Origin: Ophiosphaerella korrae
Lineage: Eukaryota > Ascomycota > Dothideomycetes > Pleosporales > Phaeosphaeriaceae
Reading direction: 5' to 3'
Assembly: GCA_028456385.1 (NCBI GenBank)
Contig: JALNQF010000242.1
Coordinates: 1-62,657 of the forward strand
Length of the DNA stretch: 62,657 nucleotides
The position numbers were made by a program, and so were the translations under genes. The notes beneath the pieces are model-generated. The model saw nothing but the letters and a program-made list of their open reading frames with translations, was not told the origin of the DNA and did not search any database. Positions 22,847-36,985 of this stretch are shown piece by piece (the first letter of the stretch is position 1; each line of letters opens with the position of its first letter).

Positions 22847-25800
22847 ATAGTAGAAAGTTTAACTAAGAAAGGAGTTAAGGCACCTATAAGTAGTTACGAG
22901 TTAGATAATATAGTATAGAGGGACATTAAAAACTACGTAAACAACTTAATCTCTAAAAAAGATGATATAAAAATAGTAATTAATACCTTAGAAACCTAAA
23001 ATAAAGAACTTTAAGAACATGCGAAATAAAACAAAGCTTAGATTAAAGTAGTTATTAAAGGACAAAATTAGATAGAGTTAATTATATAATACCTAGAGAT
23101 AAGTGTAACAAAGAAACTACTAAAGATACCTGTACTTAAGAAGTTTAATAGAATAAGGGAGAAACTAAGACCCTTTATAGCTTTAGTACAACTCTAGATA
23201 GATATATAAGTACTATACTTTAATATAGAAGAAAAAATAGTAATATATATTAGAATACACCTTAAAGAAGATGTAATAAGATAGTTCGAACCTTACTAGA
23301 TAGATTATACAATACACGCCCTAATAATATAGAAAGACGAAACTAAAGCTATCTTTAGAAGTTACAAATACTTTACTAAACAAATATAAGTAGTATTTAG
23401 GGATATAGACATTACCTAATAAGCTAAAGAAAGGCTAGAAAAGCTTACATAAAACAAGAGTGTTCCTAAATATATATTATAGTTTAAATAACTATTATAA
23501 AATATAGAATAGAACGAGTCTACCTTAATGTTACGATTTAAACAAGGACTAAACTCGAAGATTCGATACGAGATAATCTATATAGAAAAACTACGAACAC
23601 TAGAAGCCCTAAAGCAATAGGCAATACAAATTAACAATAACCTTCGAAAACGTAAAAAGAATAGTAGTTCCTTGTAAGAAGAACACAATAGATTAACAAA
23701 GCCTATACACTAAGAGTACTAGTAGTGTACTACGTTCTAATACAAGAAGTACCTAGGAAAGATAAATACTAGGAAGAGGATAACAAAATAATAAACCCTA
23801 AACACCTAGTATACTTTAAAGCGTTATAGCTATTATACCTAGACAAGAACTATATTATATATAGAAACTCTAAAGTAAATAACTATATATAGCCTATACA
23901 AAGAAGAGGCTATAATTATATAAGAGTAATCCTAGTAAAAGATATCTAAGGATAGGAAATAATACTAGAAGAAAGTTACGTAGTAGTAAGGCCTAGACTA
24001 AAGCTATTAAAAAAATGTGTCTATAGAGGACTATAGTACAAATATACGTACAACAAATGTCTAAAATATAAAGAATACAAACTTAAAGTAAGCCTATAGC
24101 CCTAAAAAGATAGATAATTTACAAAATTACCTAAGTAAGAATAGCTAGAAGGTATAGTAGGCCTATATATTACAAAAATAGGCACGTATTAAAAAAAGAA
24201 AGTATAATTAATAATTAATAGTAGAGCTACAATAAACTTTATATCTAAAAAGTTTGTAGAAATATAAGGAATACGTTATATAATAAAGAAATACCTCTAA
24301 TAACTAAGAACGATTAAAAGAAAACTATTCTAAGAACCTATTAGGTTCGAAACAGTTCCCTCTATATTAGAACTAGAAGAGATAACAATTAAAAATATAG
24401 TTATAGACATAACAACAATTAATAACAAATAAGATATAATTTTAGGAATACTATAGTTACAAATAACTAACCTATATATTAATTAGAGAATAGGAAAAAT
24501 TAACTACTACAAGATAGATATATTAAAAGCTAATATAAGCACCTATAAGAGGAAATTCCTAGAAGAATACAAGAAATAGGAAAAATAGCTTATAGAACCT
24601 AAAGATTATCTTCTAGAATATTAGCTATAGGACTTAGTAATAGAATTAGTAGAAGATAAAAACGTAGGATAGAGCCTAGTCTATAGAAAATCTAAAGAAG
24701 AATCTAAAATTAAATAAGTATTTATTAAAAACGTAATAAGGAAAAGATAGATACAAGAATCTAAATCCTTAGTAGCACACAGACTTATATTTATAGATAA
24801 GAAAGGAATAGATAAGAAAAGACTCTATATAGATTTTAGAAAAACTAATATAATTATAAGTAAGAATTAATACCTCTTACTATAAATAGATAAAATACAA
24901 AATAGACTATAGAAAGTAAAGATCTTTATAAAACTAGATATCTAAAATACCTATTACTAAATTAGAATTAAAGAAGGTAATAAATAGAAAATAGTATTTA
25001 GAACGTAATATAGACTATATAAGTACCTAGTTATACTATTTAGACTTATAAACGCACTAGTAGTATTCTAGGAAAGAATTAATATAGTACTAAGAGAGTA
25101 CTTAGACGTATTTATATTTGTATATTTAGATAATATCCTTATATTCTTAGAAATAGAGGAAGAACACATATAATACGTATACAAAGTATTAGAAAAACTA
25201 GTAGAAAATAAACTATTCTTTAAAATAAGAAAATATAAATTCTACACAAAAGAAATAGATTTCCTTAGATTTATTATTAAACTAGGAAAAATAAAGATTA
25301 ATCTAGGGAAAATTAAGTTAATTAACAAATAGCTAATACTAAAAAACCTAAAAGAAGTACAATAATTCTATAGGTTAGCAAATTTTTATAGAAAGTTAAT
25401 AGTAAGATAGTCTAAAAATATAAAACCTATAATAAAACTTATAAAGAAAGATACGCTATTTAAATAGATAAAGTAATACGATAAAGTATTTAATAAAATT
25501 AAGAAGAAGTTTATAAAGAACCTAGTTATCTAAATATACAACCTAGATATACTAGTAATAGTAAAAACAGATGTATCTAATTTAGTCTATAGAATAGTAC
25601 TAATATAGGAAGACCTAAAAACATAACAAGAATACTTAGTTAAATCCTTCTCTAAGATAATAAAGCTAGTAGAGCTTAACTACCTAATTTATAACAAAGA
25701 AATACTAGTAATCTATAAAGTATTTAAGTAATAAAGAGTATACCTATAAAAAGTAAAGTATAAAATAAAGGTCTATATAGACTATAAGAACCTTATAAGA

Positions 25801-27462
25801 TTTATAATAAATAAGGACTTATTATAACGCTATATAAGATAGTAGGAGTTTCTATTAATATTTAATATAGAAATAATATATACTAAAGGTAAAGATAACT
25901 AATTTATAGACGCTCTTAGTAGAAGACTAGACCTATAAGAAGAAGTAAACGCTACTAGTATAGTTCTAGTTAAGAATAAAGAAGGGTATTTAGTCTTAAA
26001 TATACCTAAAATAGCTATAACACTTAAGAGAAAGAGTAGCAAGCTAGATAAATAGATCTAGAAAATAACGTAAGAAGTATCTAAAGAAATAGAGAAACTA
26101 GAAAACTAAGAAGGATTTGTATAAGCTTATAGAAGGATATACATCTCTAGAAAAATTTAAAGAGAATTTATATAATAATTCTATAAATTACTAGTATATA
26201 GATACTAAGGAATTAATAAAACCCTAGAAAGACTACTACAAGACTACTATATCCTAAGAGTAAGATAGCTAGTAATAGAAGTACTACAAGACTATATAGA
26301 ATATTACAAAAATAATTATAATAGGCACGTACTATATAGAATACTATAACTAGTTAAAATACTAGAATAACTATAGAGAGTTATTACAATAGACTTTATT
26401 ATAAAACTACTAAAGTCTAAAGATTATATATTAGGAGCTAAGTATAATAGAATCTTAATAATAGTAAATAAACTTATAAAGTACTTATACTTTAGACTAT
26501 ATAAAGAGAAAAATAAGATAGAGGTTACTATATACTAGATTCTAGGAACTATAATTAGTTAATATAGACTACTAGATAAGATTATTATAGATAAAGATAT
26601 ATAATTTATATTAAAACTATAGAAGATAATAATAGTATAAATAGGAATTAATTATATAATGTTAATAGTATACTACCTATAGATAGATAGATAGTCTAAA
26701 TAAATAAACTAGATAGTAGAATAGTACTTAAGATATTACCTTAACTACAACTAGAATAACTAGGTATAACTACTACCTATAGTACAGTTAGCATATAATA
26801 GCGTAAAAAATATAGTAATAGGAGTATTACCTTTCTTTATAAATTATAGATTTAACCTTAGTATATACTAAATACTAAGAATTATAGAATCTTAGTCCCT
26901 AAAAAGAGAAAACCTTGCTAATAAACTTAGAGATATATATAACTAATTAAGATAGGACGTAGAATTCCTATACAATTAGATAGTAAAATACTACAACAAA
27001 AAATACTAAGAGGGACCCTAATTTAAAAAGAGAGAAAAAGTATAGTTAGTACAAAAGAATATTAAGAGTAAATAACTAAGTTTAAAACTAGACTACGTTA
27101 AGATAAGATTATATAAAATTAGGAAGAAAATTATACTAGTTATATTTAAATTAAAGTTACTAGACAAGATAAAGATATACCTAACCTTCTACGTAGTACT
27201 ACTAGAGATAGTACTATAAAACGTAGAACTACTAGTATATAAAGTAAAAACGTATAGAGAATAGAAAGAATAAGAAGTTAAGAAAATCCTATAATACTAA
27301 TTCTATAATAAAAAGAACTACTACCTAGTAGAATAGATAGGTATAGACGAAAAAGGACAACTATAAGAGAAAATATAAGAACTAGAAGATAATCTTAACT
27401 ACTCTAAGAAACTAGAAGAGTTCTAAAGTTAAAGTCCTCTAGAGTGCCTTACGGCGAACTAA
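22847..27462 (+). pseudogene. gag-pol of E3 with gag deletion, RIP-inactivated
   Basis: From ATA (former ATG, 22847) to TAA (27460-27462). Near 23680 the sequence jumps from the middle of Gag (LRKRKKNS) to a point that corresponds to about 46360 in E6. This removes about 870 bp including both CCHC knuckles; AAGAATA-type microhomology lies at the junction. RT, RNase H, integrase and chromodomain segments follow. E3 cannot have moved by itself without a helper Gag, unless the deletion occurred after insertion. Confidence 0.8.
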
Positions 27463-28050
27463 GAAAATTAACGATACTATTGCTAGATAGAGAGGCGATA
27501 GGAGCGCCTAATACAATAGGAGCTAGAGTAGCCTCTACTACGTTGTCTAAATCTAATTTAGCCTCTAAGGCACGAGACTATTTAGACAACTTAGCGTTAT
27601 TATAAGCTTTTATCTTATAAAGACGCTTAATACAAGAATAAAGCTCTACTAGCTTATAAAGAGTTAGCTTATACTTAGCCTTTACTATAGTAAGCTATAA
27701 TAATAATTACGCTTAAGCTCTATTAATAGCTTACTCTATATAACTTAGTAGAAAGAGACTATATAGAAATTAAACACTTATACTCTATAAGTAAAACCTT
27801 AGACGTAATATATTTATACTAAATATTAGTAAGAATATACTTATTATAGTGTTTACTATCCTTTAAGGATATAAGGTAAGAAAGGCCTAATTTAGTATAA
27901 TAATAACAAGGAAATATTTTAACTCTATTGCAAACAATACAAGCTACAAGAAGAAGTTTGTTATACTAGGACTAGGATAGTATAGGGAGTAATAAAGAAC
28001 TAGAAATTAATAAGAGAATAGGACTAATAACTTTAGCTCTAGTATAGAGA
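27404..28050 (-). pseudogene. Antisense zinc-cluster-like frame of E3
   Basis: Between pol and the 3' LTR, on the strand opposite to pol, matching the E1 version closely; stop at 27404-27406. The basic part reads AKYKLTLYKLVELYSCIKRLYKI before the Ser/Ala-rich end. Many RIP stops; start not resolved. Confidence 0.5.
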
Positions 28051-28079
28051 AATAAGGGACTACGTAGAGGAAGGAATAG

Positions 28080-28539
28080 TATTATAATAGTAATAAATAG
28101 AACTAAGATAGAACTAATTAGTCTATGCTTAGCTACTAATAAAGTATAAGATAAGTAGGGTAATAACTTATAGGATAATAAGCTTATTTAAGAAACTAAC
28201 TACAATAGAGACACGTAATAAATTCGTAAATTCGCGATCTTAGTAAATACAAAGTTACAAAGCTATTATATAATAAATTTATAAATTTACGATCTTAGTA
28301 AATATAAAGCTACAAAGCTACTAAGATTATATTACTATATAATTAGTAGAGATGCGCATTATTAGGATAGTATTAGCAATTAAATCCTTTAACTATAGAA
28401 CGCTAATACGAGATAGTTACAAAATATCTTCTATTGTTCTTAGTTATTATAGATCCTAATATAAGCTTTTGTTATTAACTCTTAATCTACTAATACCCCT
28501 AGAGGCTATTAGGAAGTTAACTCTAGTAACCCTATTATA
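28080..28539 (+). repeat. 3' LTR of E3
   Basis: 460 bp, the same length as the 5' LTR, ending CCCTATTATA. Confidence 0.88.
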
Positions 28540-29076
28540 TAGAGTATATATTATATAGTCTATCTAGTAAGGCTTAAACTATTTTGTTATATCTTCTATA
28601 AGGTATATTCTAATATATATTACTTTCTTATCTTCTCTATTAAAGTATAGTACTTATATATTAATCTAGAGTTATACTAATACTATTAAAGGTCTTAGTT
28701 TTTCCCTTATTCTATTAAACTTCTTAAGTATAGGTATTTTAAGTTGTTTTTTTATTATACTTATTTCTAGTCTCTAAGTAATTTATTCTACCTAATTTTG
28801 TCTTACTATAATAGTATTAACCTATACTTTATTTTACTTTGTGTAGTCTTATAGTTCTTTATTTTGTATTTCTAAAGTATTAATTACTATTTTTATATCT
28901 ACTTTCTCTAAGATTAAGTTATTTAAGTAGTATTTAATTACTTTCTATAAGTATTATCTAATTTATAACTACTTAGAGGTACTTTACTTTCTTTCTTAGT
29001 TAAACTTTCTACTATTATATTAGCTAGACTATACGCTACTTACGCTTTGCTTTTCCTAATAACTAAATTAATAAGG

Positions 29077-29530
29077 TGTAATAGGGTTACCTATTATTAA
29101 CTACAAGTAACTACTAGAGGTATTAGTAGATTAAGAAATAATAATATAGGTTTATATTATAATTAAGTAATAGGCTATAAACAATAAAAGATTCTCGCGA
29201 TATTAAGTATTATCGCTCTTAGTTAAGAATTAGATTACTAATACTATCCTAATAATTTGTATTACTATTAACTATATACATATACTAATCTATTTATACA
29301 ACCTTATAGATTACTCTAATCTATTATACGTATTTAGAGATTACTTTAATCTATTATATATATTTAGAGATTTCTTTAATCTATTATATGTATTTATAGA
29401 TTACTCTATATTACGTATTTAGGTTATAGTTTATTTTCTAATCTAGGTTATTACCTTATCTTATGCTTTGTTAGTACTTAAGTTAAGACTAATTAGTTCT
29501 ATTTCGATTCCTCTTGTTACACCTATAATA
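29077..29530 (-). repeat. 5' LTR of E2 (reversed, 454 bp)
   Basis: Starts TGTAATAGGG. It is 26 bp longer than its partner because it carries an additional ATTTAGAGATTAC/TTTC unit in the tandem block. Confidence 0.85.
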
Positions 29531-29637
29531 TGCTTAGTATCTACTCTACTTACTAAGTAGTTACCTAGTATATATAGCTTTAATACCTCTCTCTTAGTAA
29601 GCTCTTTATTTACTATTTATTTTCTTTTTAATCTACT
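29531..29637. repeat. Repeat-C-like fragment
   Basis: Segments such as TTACCTAGTATATATAGCTTTA and ACTATTTATTTTCTTTTTAA resemble the end of repeat C at 3980-4040. Low similarity. Confidence 0.3.
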
Positions 29638-30126
29638 TATTATAGATGTAACAAGAGAAATCGGGATAGAACTTATTAGTCCTAACTTAAGTACTACTAA
29701 AGTATAGAATAAGTAGAGTAATAACCTAGATTAGGAAATAACCTATAATTAGGATATATAGTATAGGTAATCTATAGTTATAAGTAATAGATTAAGAATA
29801 ATCTATAGATCTATATAATAAATTAATAGATTAAGAATAATCTAAAGATCTATATAATAGATTATTAGATTTAGATAATCTATAGATCTATACCTTAGAT
29901 TATATATAGAGCGAAGGTATATAGTTTATAATAATATATATTATTAGGATAGTATTAGAAATCTAATCTCTAACTAAGAGTAACAATATATTAATATTAT
30001 AAGACACCTTTCTATTAATTACAAGTTTATTATTTAATTATAATATAACCCTTAGTTATTAACTTTTAATCTACTAGCTACCCTAAAATAGGTTACCTAT
30101 AGTTAATAATAGGTAGCCTTATAATA
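29638..30126 (+). repeat. 5' LTR of E9 (489 bp)
   Basis: TATTATAGATGTAACAAGAG...CCTTATAATA. It is the longest family-A LTR here, with an expanded array of AGATTAAGAATAATCTA(A/T)AGATC units (about 29780-29900). Very heavily RIPed, hence old. Confidence 0.8.
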
Positions 30127-30241
30127 CTTTACTAATCTATTTATTAGTAGAAGTAAAGTATAGTTACTAGACAATAGTTTAGAATAGCGTAGCACGTACG
30201 TACCTAATATAAGATTAACGCTTTATCGTTTATAACTACTT

Positions 30242-30680
30242 TGTTATAGGCGTAACAAGAGAAATCGAGATAGAACTAATTAACCTATACTTAAGTGCTA
30301 ACAAAGTACAAGACAAGTAAGGTAATAACCTAGATTAGGAAGTTAATTATAATTAAGACACGTAATAACTTTATTACTTTATAAGGCTAAGCACCTATAA
30401 AGCTATAAAGCTAGTAACTTTATAGCTTTGTAAGGCTTAGCACCTATAAAGCTACGATGCTAGAGGACTACTAAAGTAGATAGTTATAACAAGGTATATT
30501 ATTAGGATATTATTAGTAATTTAATCCTTTAACTATAGAGCAACAATATAAAACAATTATAAGATACCTTCTATTTATTTATAGCCTATTATAGATTATA
30601 ACATAAGCCTTTACTATTAACTCTTAATCTTCTAATACTCTAGAAAGGTTACTATAGTTAATAATAAGTAACCTATTATA
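30242..30680 (+). repeat. 5' LTR of E4
   Basis: TGTTATAGGCGTAACAAGAG...ACCTATTATA. The variable block has two AAGGCTTAGCACCTATAAAGCTA units, a fourth array type. Confidence 0.88.
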
Positions 30681-30742
30681 CTTTACTAATTTAGTTATTA
30701 AGAGAAGTAAAGCGTAAGTAGCGTATAGTCTAAGCTAATATA

Positions 30743-33700
30743 AAAGTAGAAAGTTTAACTAAAAAAATAGTTAAAGCACCTTTAAGTAGTTATAAATTAG
30801 ATAATATAGTATAGAAGTAAATTAAAGACTACCTAAATAACCTAATCTTAGAAAAGGAAGATATAAAGATAGTAATTAATACCTTAGAAATATAAAACAA
30901 AGAACTCTAAAAATACGTAAAGTAGAATAAAGCTTAAATTAAAGCTATTATTAGAGGATAAAATAAGATAGAACTAATTATATAACGTCTAGAAATAAGT
31001 ACAATAAAGAAGCTACTTAAGATACTTATACTTAAGAAATTTAATAGAACAAGGGAGAAAATAAAACTCTTTATAGTATTAGTATAACTTTAGATTAATA
31101 TATAAGTACTATACTTTAAAAGAGAAGATAAGAAAGTAATATATATTAGAATACACCTTAAAGAAAATACAATAAGATAGTTTAAACCTTACTAGATAGA
31201 CTACATAATATATACGTAGATAAACTAAAAAAATAAAACAAGAGCTATCTTTAGAAGTTATAAATACATTACTAGACAAATAAGAGTAGTATTTAGAGAT
31301 ATAGATATTACCTAATAAGCTAACAAAAGACTCGAGAAGCTTATATAATATAAGAGTATTATTAAATATATATTATAGTTTAAATAATTACCGCAATATA
31401 TAGAATAGAATAAGCTATTCTAATATTATAATTTAAACAAGGATTAAACTTAAAGATACGCTACAAAATAATTTATATAGAAAAGCTAAGAATACTAGAA
31501 GCTCTAAAGTAATAAGTAATATAAATTAACAATAACCTTTAAGAATATAAGAAGAATAAGTATAGAGGACCTACCTAGAACTATAACAAGAGAGACCCTA
31601 TAATTCTTAATACTAATAAGAATAGGAAAAAGAAGAATAAAGACTTTACGTACTTTAACTATAGTAAGAAAGGCTACTATATAAAGGATTACTAATTAAA
31701 GAAAAAGAAAGATATAGTAAATTATAAATATAAGAAGCTAGGATACTTTGTAAAAGACTATAGAAGTAAAGATATTAAGAAAAATAAAGAAACCTAGTTA
31801 AAGACAACTAAAGGTAGAAAAAAAGCACTAAAAGTACAGTCTAAACCTTAAGAGAAAGTAGCTAGGAGTAGAGAAATATAGTATATAATACTTAATTAGA
31901 CCTTTTGTTATAATAATAACTACTATATATATCTTTCTAGTAAGTAGAGAGTAAGATAGTTTCTATAAAAGAATAGAGTAGTAGTAATAAAAGAAAATAG
32001 AACAAAAGTATAGCTAGAAGAAATAGCTTATATAATAGACTTACTAATAGAAGACTTAGAAGAGGAAGAGCCCTAGATACTATTAATCTAGGCTAAAGGA
32101 CTAGTACTAGATAAAGAGACTACTATAGACACCTCTAAAGAATTATAAGAAAGTAAAAAACAAGTTAATATAAAAAGTATAAAATATACCTAGTTAAATA
32201 TATATAGTTATAATAGCTATATAATATTAGATATAGTAAAATAAAATAAAGAATAGAAGTTTGTTTAAAAATACTAACTAGTTATAAGTATAGAGAAAGT
32301 ATACAAAGACTAAAAAGAACGTAATCCTTAGTTAATAAAGTTTATAATATTCTAATAATAGATAGAATAATATATAGTTATAGTAAGAAGAATACCTATA
32401 TAAATAGAGTAGTAGTATCTTATAAGAAAGACGCAATAGATTAATAAAGCCTCTATACTATAAGTACTAATAGTATACTATATCTTAGTAATAATAAAAC
32501 CTAGTATAGATAGTTACTAAGTAGGGGATAACAAAAGAATAGATCTAGAATATCTAGTATACTTAGAGATAGTATAGATATTATACCTAAATATAAATTA
32601 CTACTTATATAGAGAAGTAAAAGTACAAAATTATAAATAGCTAAAATAAGAAGAAAGATATAATTATATAAAAGTAATCCTAAAGAAAGAAATTAAAGAT
32701 TAGAAAATAATTAGAATACCTAACAAAGAATATATATTAATTAGATTAGGACCTAAGCTATCTAAAGAATACGTAAAAGAAAGGCTATAGTATAAGTGTA
32801 TATATAATAAATATCTAAAATACGAAGATTATTAACGTAAGATAAGATAATAGCCCTAGAAGAATAGATAATTTAAAGAAAGACCTAAGTAAGAAAAGCT
32901 AGAAGGTATACTAGGCCTATACGTTATAAACAAAGGAACGTACTAAAGAAGAAAAGTATAATTAATAATTAATAGTAGAGCTATAAAAAACTTTGTATCT
33001 AAAGAGTTTATAAAAGAATAAGGAATACACTATATAACAAAGAAGTACTCTTAATAACTAAGTACAATTAAAAGAAAACTATTCTAAGAACTTATTAGGT
33101 TTAAGATAATACCTTTAATACTTAAGCTAGAAGGATTATAAATTAAGAATATAGTTATAGATATAATAACATTTAATAATAAATAAGATATAATATTAGG
33201 TATACTATAGTTATAGATAACTAACCTAAAGATTAATTTAAGAATAGAAAGGATTAGTTATCCTAAAAAAGATATATTAAAAGCTAATGTAACTACGTAT
33301 AAAGGATAGTTCCTAGAAGAATATAAGAAATAAGAAAAGTAACTTACTAAACTAGACAACTACCTTCTAGAACACTAACTATAGGATTTAGTAATAGAAA
33401 TAAAAGAAGAAAAAGACGTAAGATAGAGCCTAGTCTATAGAAAAACAGAAGAAGAATCTAAGATTAAACAAGTATTTATCTAAAATATACTAAAAAAAGG
33501 ATATATAAAAGGATCTAAATCCTTAATAGTATATAGACTTATATTTGTAGATAAAAAAAGAATAGATAAAAAATAACCCTATATAGATTTTAGAAAGATA
33601 AACGTAATTATAAACAAGAATAGATACCTCTTACTATATATAAACAAGATACAATATATATTACGAGATACGAGCTTAGGAATAAGTAGGAGATAATTAT

Positions 33701-36356
33701 TAATTAAAGAGCTATCTAAGCTAGGCTACTTATATATAGTAGAGTAGCTCGAATAGCTTATATAGCTTGCTTACTACTATAGGCTTACTTAAATCGTATA
33801 GAGCGAAGCTCTAACTTACAACAAGATAGACTATAGTAGGCCTAAATCTTTATAAGACTAGATATCTAAAATACCTACTACTAGATTAGAATTAAGAAAG
33901 GAGATAAATAGAAAACTATATTTAGATCGTAAAATAGACTATTTAAATACTTAGTTATACTATTTAAACTAATAAACGCACTAGTAGCGTTCTAAGAAAG
34001 AATTAATATAGTTCTAAGAGAGTATTTAGACGTATTTATATTTGTATATCTAGATAATATCTTTATATTCTTAGAAATAGAAGAAGAATACGTATAATAT
34101 ATATATAAAGTACTAGAAAAACAAGTAGAAAGTAAACTATTCTTTAAGATAAGAAAATGCAAATTCTATATAAAAGAGATAGACTTCCTTAGATTTATTA
34201 TAGAACTAGGAAAGATTAGGATTAACCTAAACAAGGATAAAGTAATATAAGAATAGCTAACACCTTAGAACTTATAAGAAGTATAATAATTCTATAGACT
34301 AGTAAACTTCTATAGAAAACTAATAGTAAACTAGTTTAAGTAAATAGAACTATTAATAAACCTTATAAAAAAAGATACGCTATTTAAATAGACTTTAGAA
34401 TATAATAAAGTATTAAACTAAATTAAGAAAAGATTTATAGAAAACCTAGTTATTAGTATATATAATCTAGATCTACTAGTAATAGTAAAAACAGACGTAT
34501 CTAATTTAGTCTATAGAATAGTACTAATACAAGAAAACCTAGACATAAAGTAAGAACACCTAGTTAAATACTTTTCTAAAAAAATAAAGCTAGTAGAACT
34601 TAACTACTTAATTTAGAATAAAGAAATACTAGTAATCTATATAGTATTTAAATAATAGAGAGTATACTTATAAAGAGTATAATATTAAATAAAAGTCTAT
34701 ATAGACTATAGGAATCTTATAAGATTTATAATAAATAAGGACTTGTTATAATACTATATAAGATAGTAAGAATTCCTATTAATATTTAACCTTAAGATAA
34801 TATATACTAAGGGTAAAGACAACTAATTTATAGATACTTTAAGTAGAAGACTAAACTTATAAGAGGAAGTAAATACTACTAGTATAGTTCTAGTTAAGAA
34901 TAAAGAAGAATATTTAGTTTTAAATATACCTAAAATAGCTATAACACTTAAAAGAAAGATTAGCGAGCTAGATAAATAGATTTAGAAAGAAATAGAAAAA
35001 GCTTCTAAAGAAATAGAAAAACTTAAAATTTAAAAAAGAATTATAAAAGCTTATAGAAGAATATATATTCTAAATAAAATATAAAGAGAGTTTATATAAT
35101 AATTTTATAAACTACTAGTATATAGATACTAAAGTATTAATAAAATACTAGATAGGCTTCTAAGAGACTACTATATCTTTAAAGTAAGATAACTAGTAAT
35201 AGAAGTACTATAGGATTATATAGAATATTATAGAAATAAGTATAATAGATACGTACTATATAGGATACTATAACTAGTTAAAATACTAGAAAGACTATAG
35301 AGAGTTATTATAATAGACTTTATTACAAAGCTACCTAAGTCTAAAGACCTAATATTAAGAGTTAAATATAATAGAATCCTAATAATAGTAGATAAGCTTA
35401 TAAAGCCCTTTTACTTTAGACTATATAAAGAAAAAAGTAAGATAGAGGTTACTATATACTAGGTTCTAAGAACTATAGTTAGCTAATATAGTATCCTAGA
35501 TAAGATTATTATAGATAGAGATATAAGATTTAAATTAAAACTATAAGAAATAATAGTAGTATTATTAGGAATTTAGTATATAATATTAATAGTATACTAC
35601 CTATAGATAGATAAATAATTAGAACGTATAAACTAAATAGTAGAATAATACTTAAGATACTACCTTAACTATAACTAGAACAATTAGGTATAGCTACTAC
35701 TTATAGTATAGTTAGTATATAATAGCGTAAAGAATATAGTATTAATAGTAAAACTCTTCTCTATAAATTATAGATTTAATCCTAATATATACTAAATACT
35801 AAGATTCTAAGTATCTTAGTCTTTAAGAAGAGAAAACTTTACAAATAGACTTAAAGAGATATATAATTAACTATAATAAGACGTAGAATTCTTATAATAT
35901 TAAATAGTAAAGTACTATAATAATAAGTACTAAAGAGGACCCTAATTTAAAAAAAGAGAAAAAGTATAGTTAGTATAAAGAAATATTAAAAGTAAATAAA
36001 TAAGCTTAAAACTAGATTACGTTAAGATAAGACTATATAATATTAAAAAAGAAGTTATACTAGTTATATTTAAACTTAGACTACTAGATAAAATAAAGAT
36101 ATACCTAATATTCTACGTAGGACTACTAGTATATAAAGTAGATATATATAGAAAATAAAAAGAATAAGAAGTTAAAGAAATCTTATAGTACTAGTTCTAT
36201 AATAGTAGAAACTACTACCTAGTAAAATAAGTAGGTATAAATAAGAAAGGATAACTATAAGAAGATATATAGAAACTAGAAGATAACCTTAACTACTTTA
36301 AGAAACTAGAGGAGTTCTAAAATTAAAACCCTCTAGAGTGTTTTATAGTAAACTAA
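30743..36356 (+). pseudogene. gag-pol of E4, RIP-inactivated
   Basis: Homologous to E6 from the N-terminal Gag segment to the chromodomain and the stop at 36354-36356. The start codon position reads AAA. After removing the D LTR and one TSD the length is not a multiple of three, so at least one indel adds to the RIP stops. The knuckle region (about 31640-31760) and the RT region survive as similarity only. The D LTR lies in RT, just N-terminal to the YLDD motif. Confidence 0.8.
33659..33823 (-). mobile_element. Solo LTR of family D in E4
   Basis: 165 bp, TATTACGAGATACG...CTTACAACA, nearly identical to 1869-2033. The flanks are ATATA (33654-33658) and AGATA (33824-33828), one mismatch. Less RIPed than E4 (keeps TCGAATAGC, AGCGAAGCTC). 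Confidence 0.8.
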
Positions 36357-36960
36357 AAAAACCTATAGTACTACTAATAGATAGAGAGGAGATAGGAGTA
36401 CTTAATATAATAAGAGCTAGAGTAGCCTCTATAGTATCTTTACAGTCTATCTTAGCCTCTAAGGTATAAGACTATTTAGATAACTTAGCGCTATTATGCG
36501 CTATTAGCTTACAAAAGTAGTTAGTACGAGCCTAAAGTTCTACTATCTTATAAGTAGTCTTAGAGATTAGGTTATACTAAGCCTACTCTATATTAGCTAG
36601 CTATAAAAATAGTTTTACTTAAGCCTTATTAATAGCTTACTTTATATAATTTAGGACCTAAAGATTTAGTTATAATTAAATACTTATACTCTATAAAAGA
36701 AATACTAGAAAGAGTATATTAATACTTAATATTAGTATAGATATACTTACTATATACCTTACTATCTTTTAAGGATATAAGATAAGTTAACTTAAGGCTA
36801 TTATAATAAGAACAAGAAAATATCTTAATACTATTTTAAGTAACTTAATTAGTAAGAAGTACTTTATTACGCTAAGAACGACAAGGTATAAGGAACGATA
36901 AAGAACTTAATATTAATAAAGAAACTAGGTTAATAACTCTAGTACTAGGATAAAGAAATA
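36298..36960 (-). pseudogene. Antisense zinc-cluster-like frame of E4
   Basis: Same place and orientation as in the other copies; stop at 36298-36300. The basic segment and the Leu/Ser-rich end are recognisable, the Cys segment only partly. RIPed. Confidence 0.45.
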
Positions 36961-36985
36961 AGAACCTATCTAGAGAGAGGAATAG

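Larger units (their letters stand above)
22326..28539 (+). mobile_element. E3: family-A chromovirus nested in E2, internally deleted
   Basis: 460-bp LTRs (22326-22785 and 28080-28539), TSD TAGAG (22321-22325, 28540-28544), total 6,214 bp. It is about 860 bp shorter than E6 because part of gag is missing. It stands in the opposite orientation to its host E2. Confidence 0.9.
16165..29015 (-). pseudogene. gag-pol of E2, RIP-inactivated and split by four insertions
   Basis: The mutated start codon is at 29013-29015 and the end is at 16165-16167. The insertions fall in the integrase region (LTR B), the protease-proximal region (LTR G), and the central and 5' gag parts (solo LTR A, E3). After subtracting them, 1,808 codons remain in one frame, about 15 fewer than E6. 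Heavily RIPed. Confidence 0.8.
15114..29530 (-). mobile_element. E2: family-A chromovirus, reversed, with four nested insertions
   Basis: LTRs are at 15114-15541 and 29077-29530. Removing LTR B (17249-17720), LTR G (20162-20441), a solo A LTR (21091-21531) and E3 (22326-28539), each with one TSD copy, leaves an internal frame of 5,424 nt, a multiple of three. This confirms the boundaries. The flanks of E2 itself (TACTA left, TGCTT right) match only imperfectly. Confidence 0.87.
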
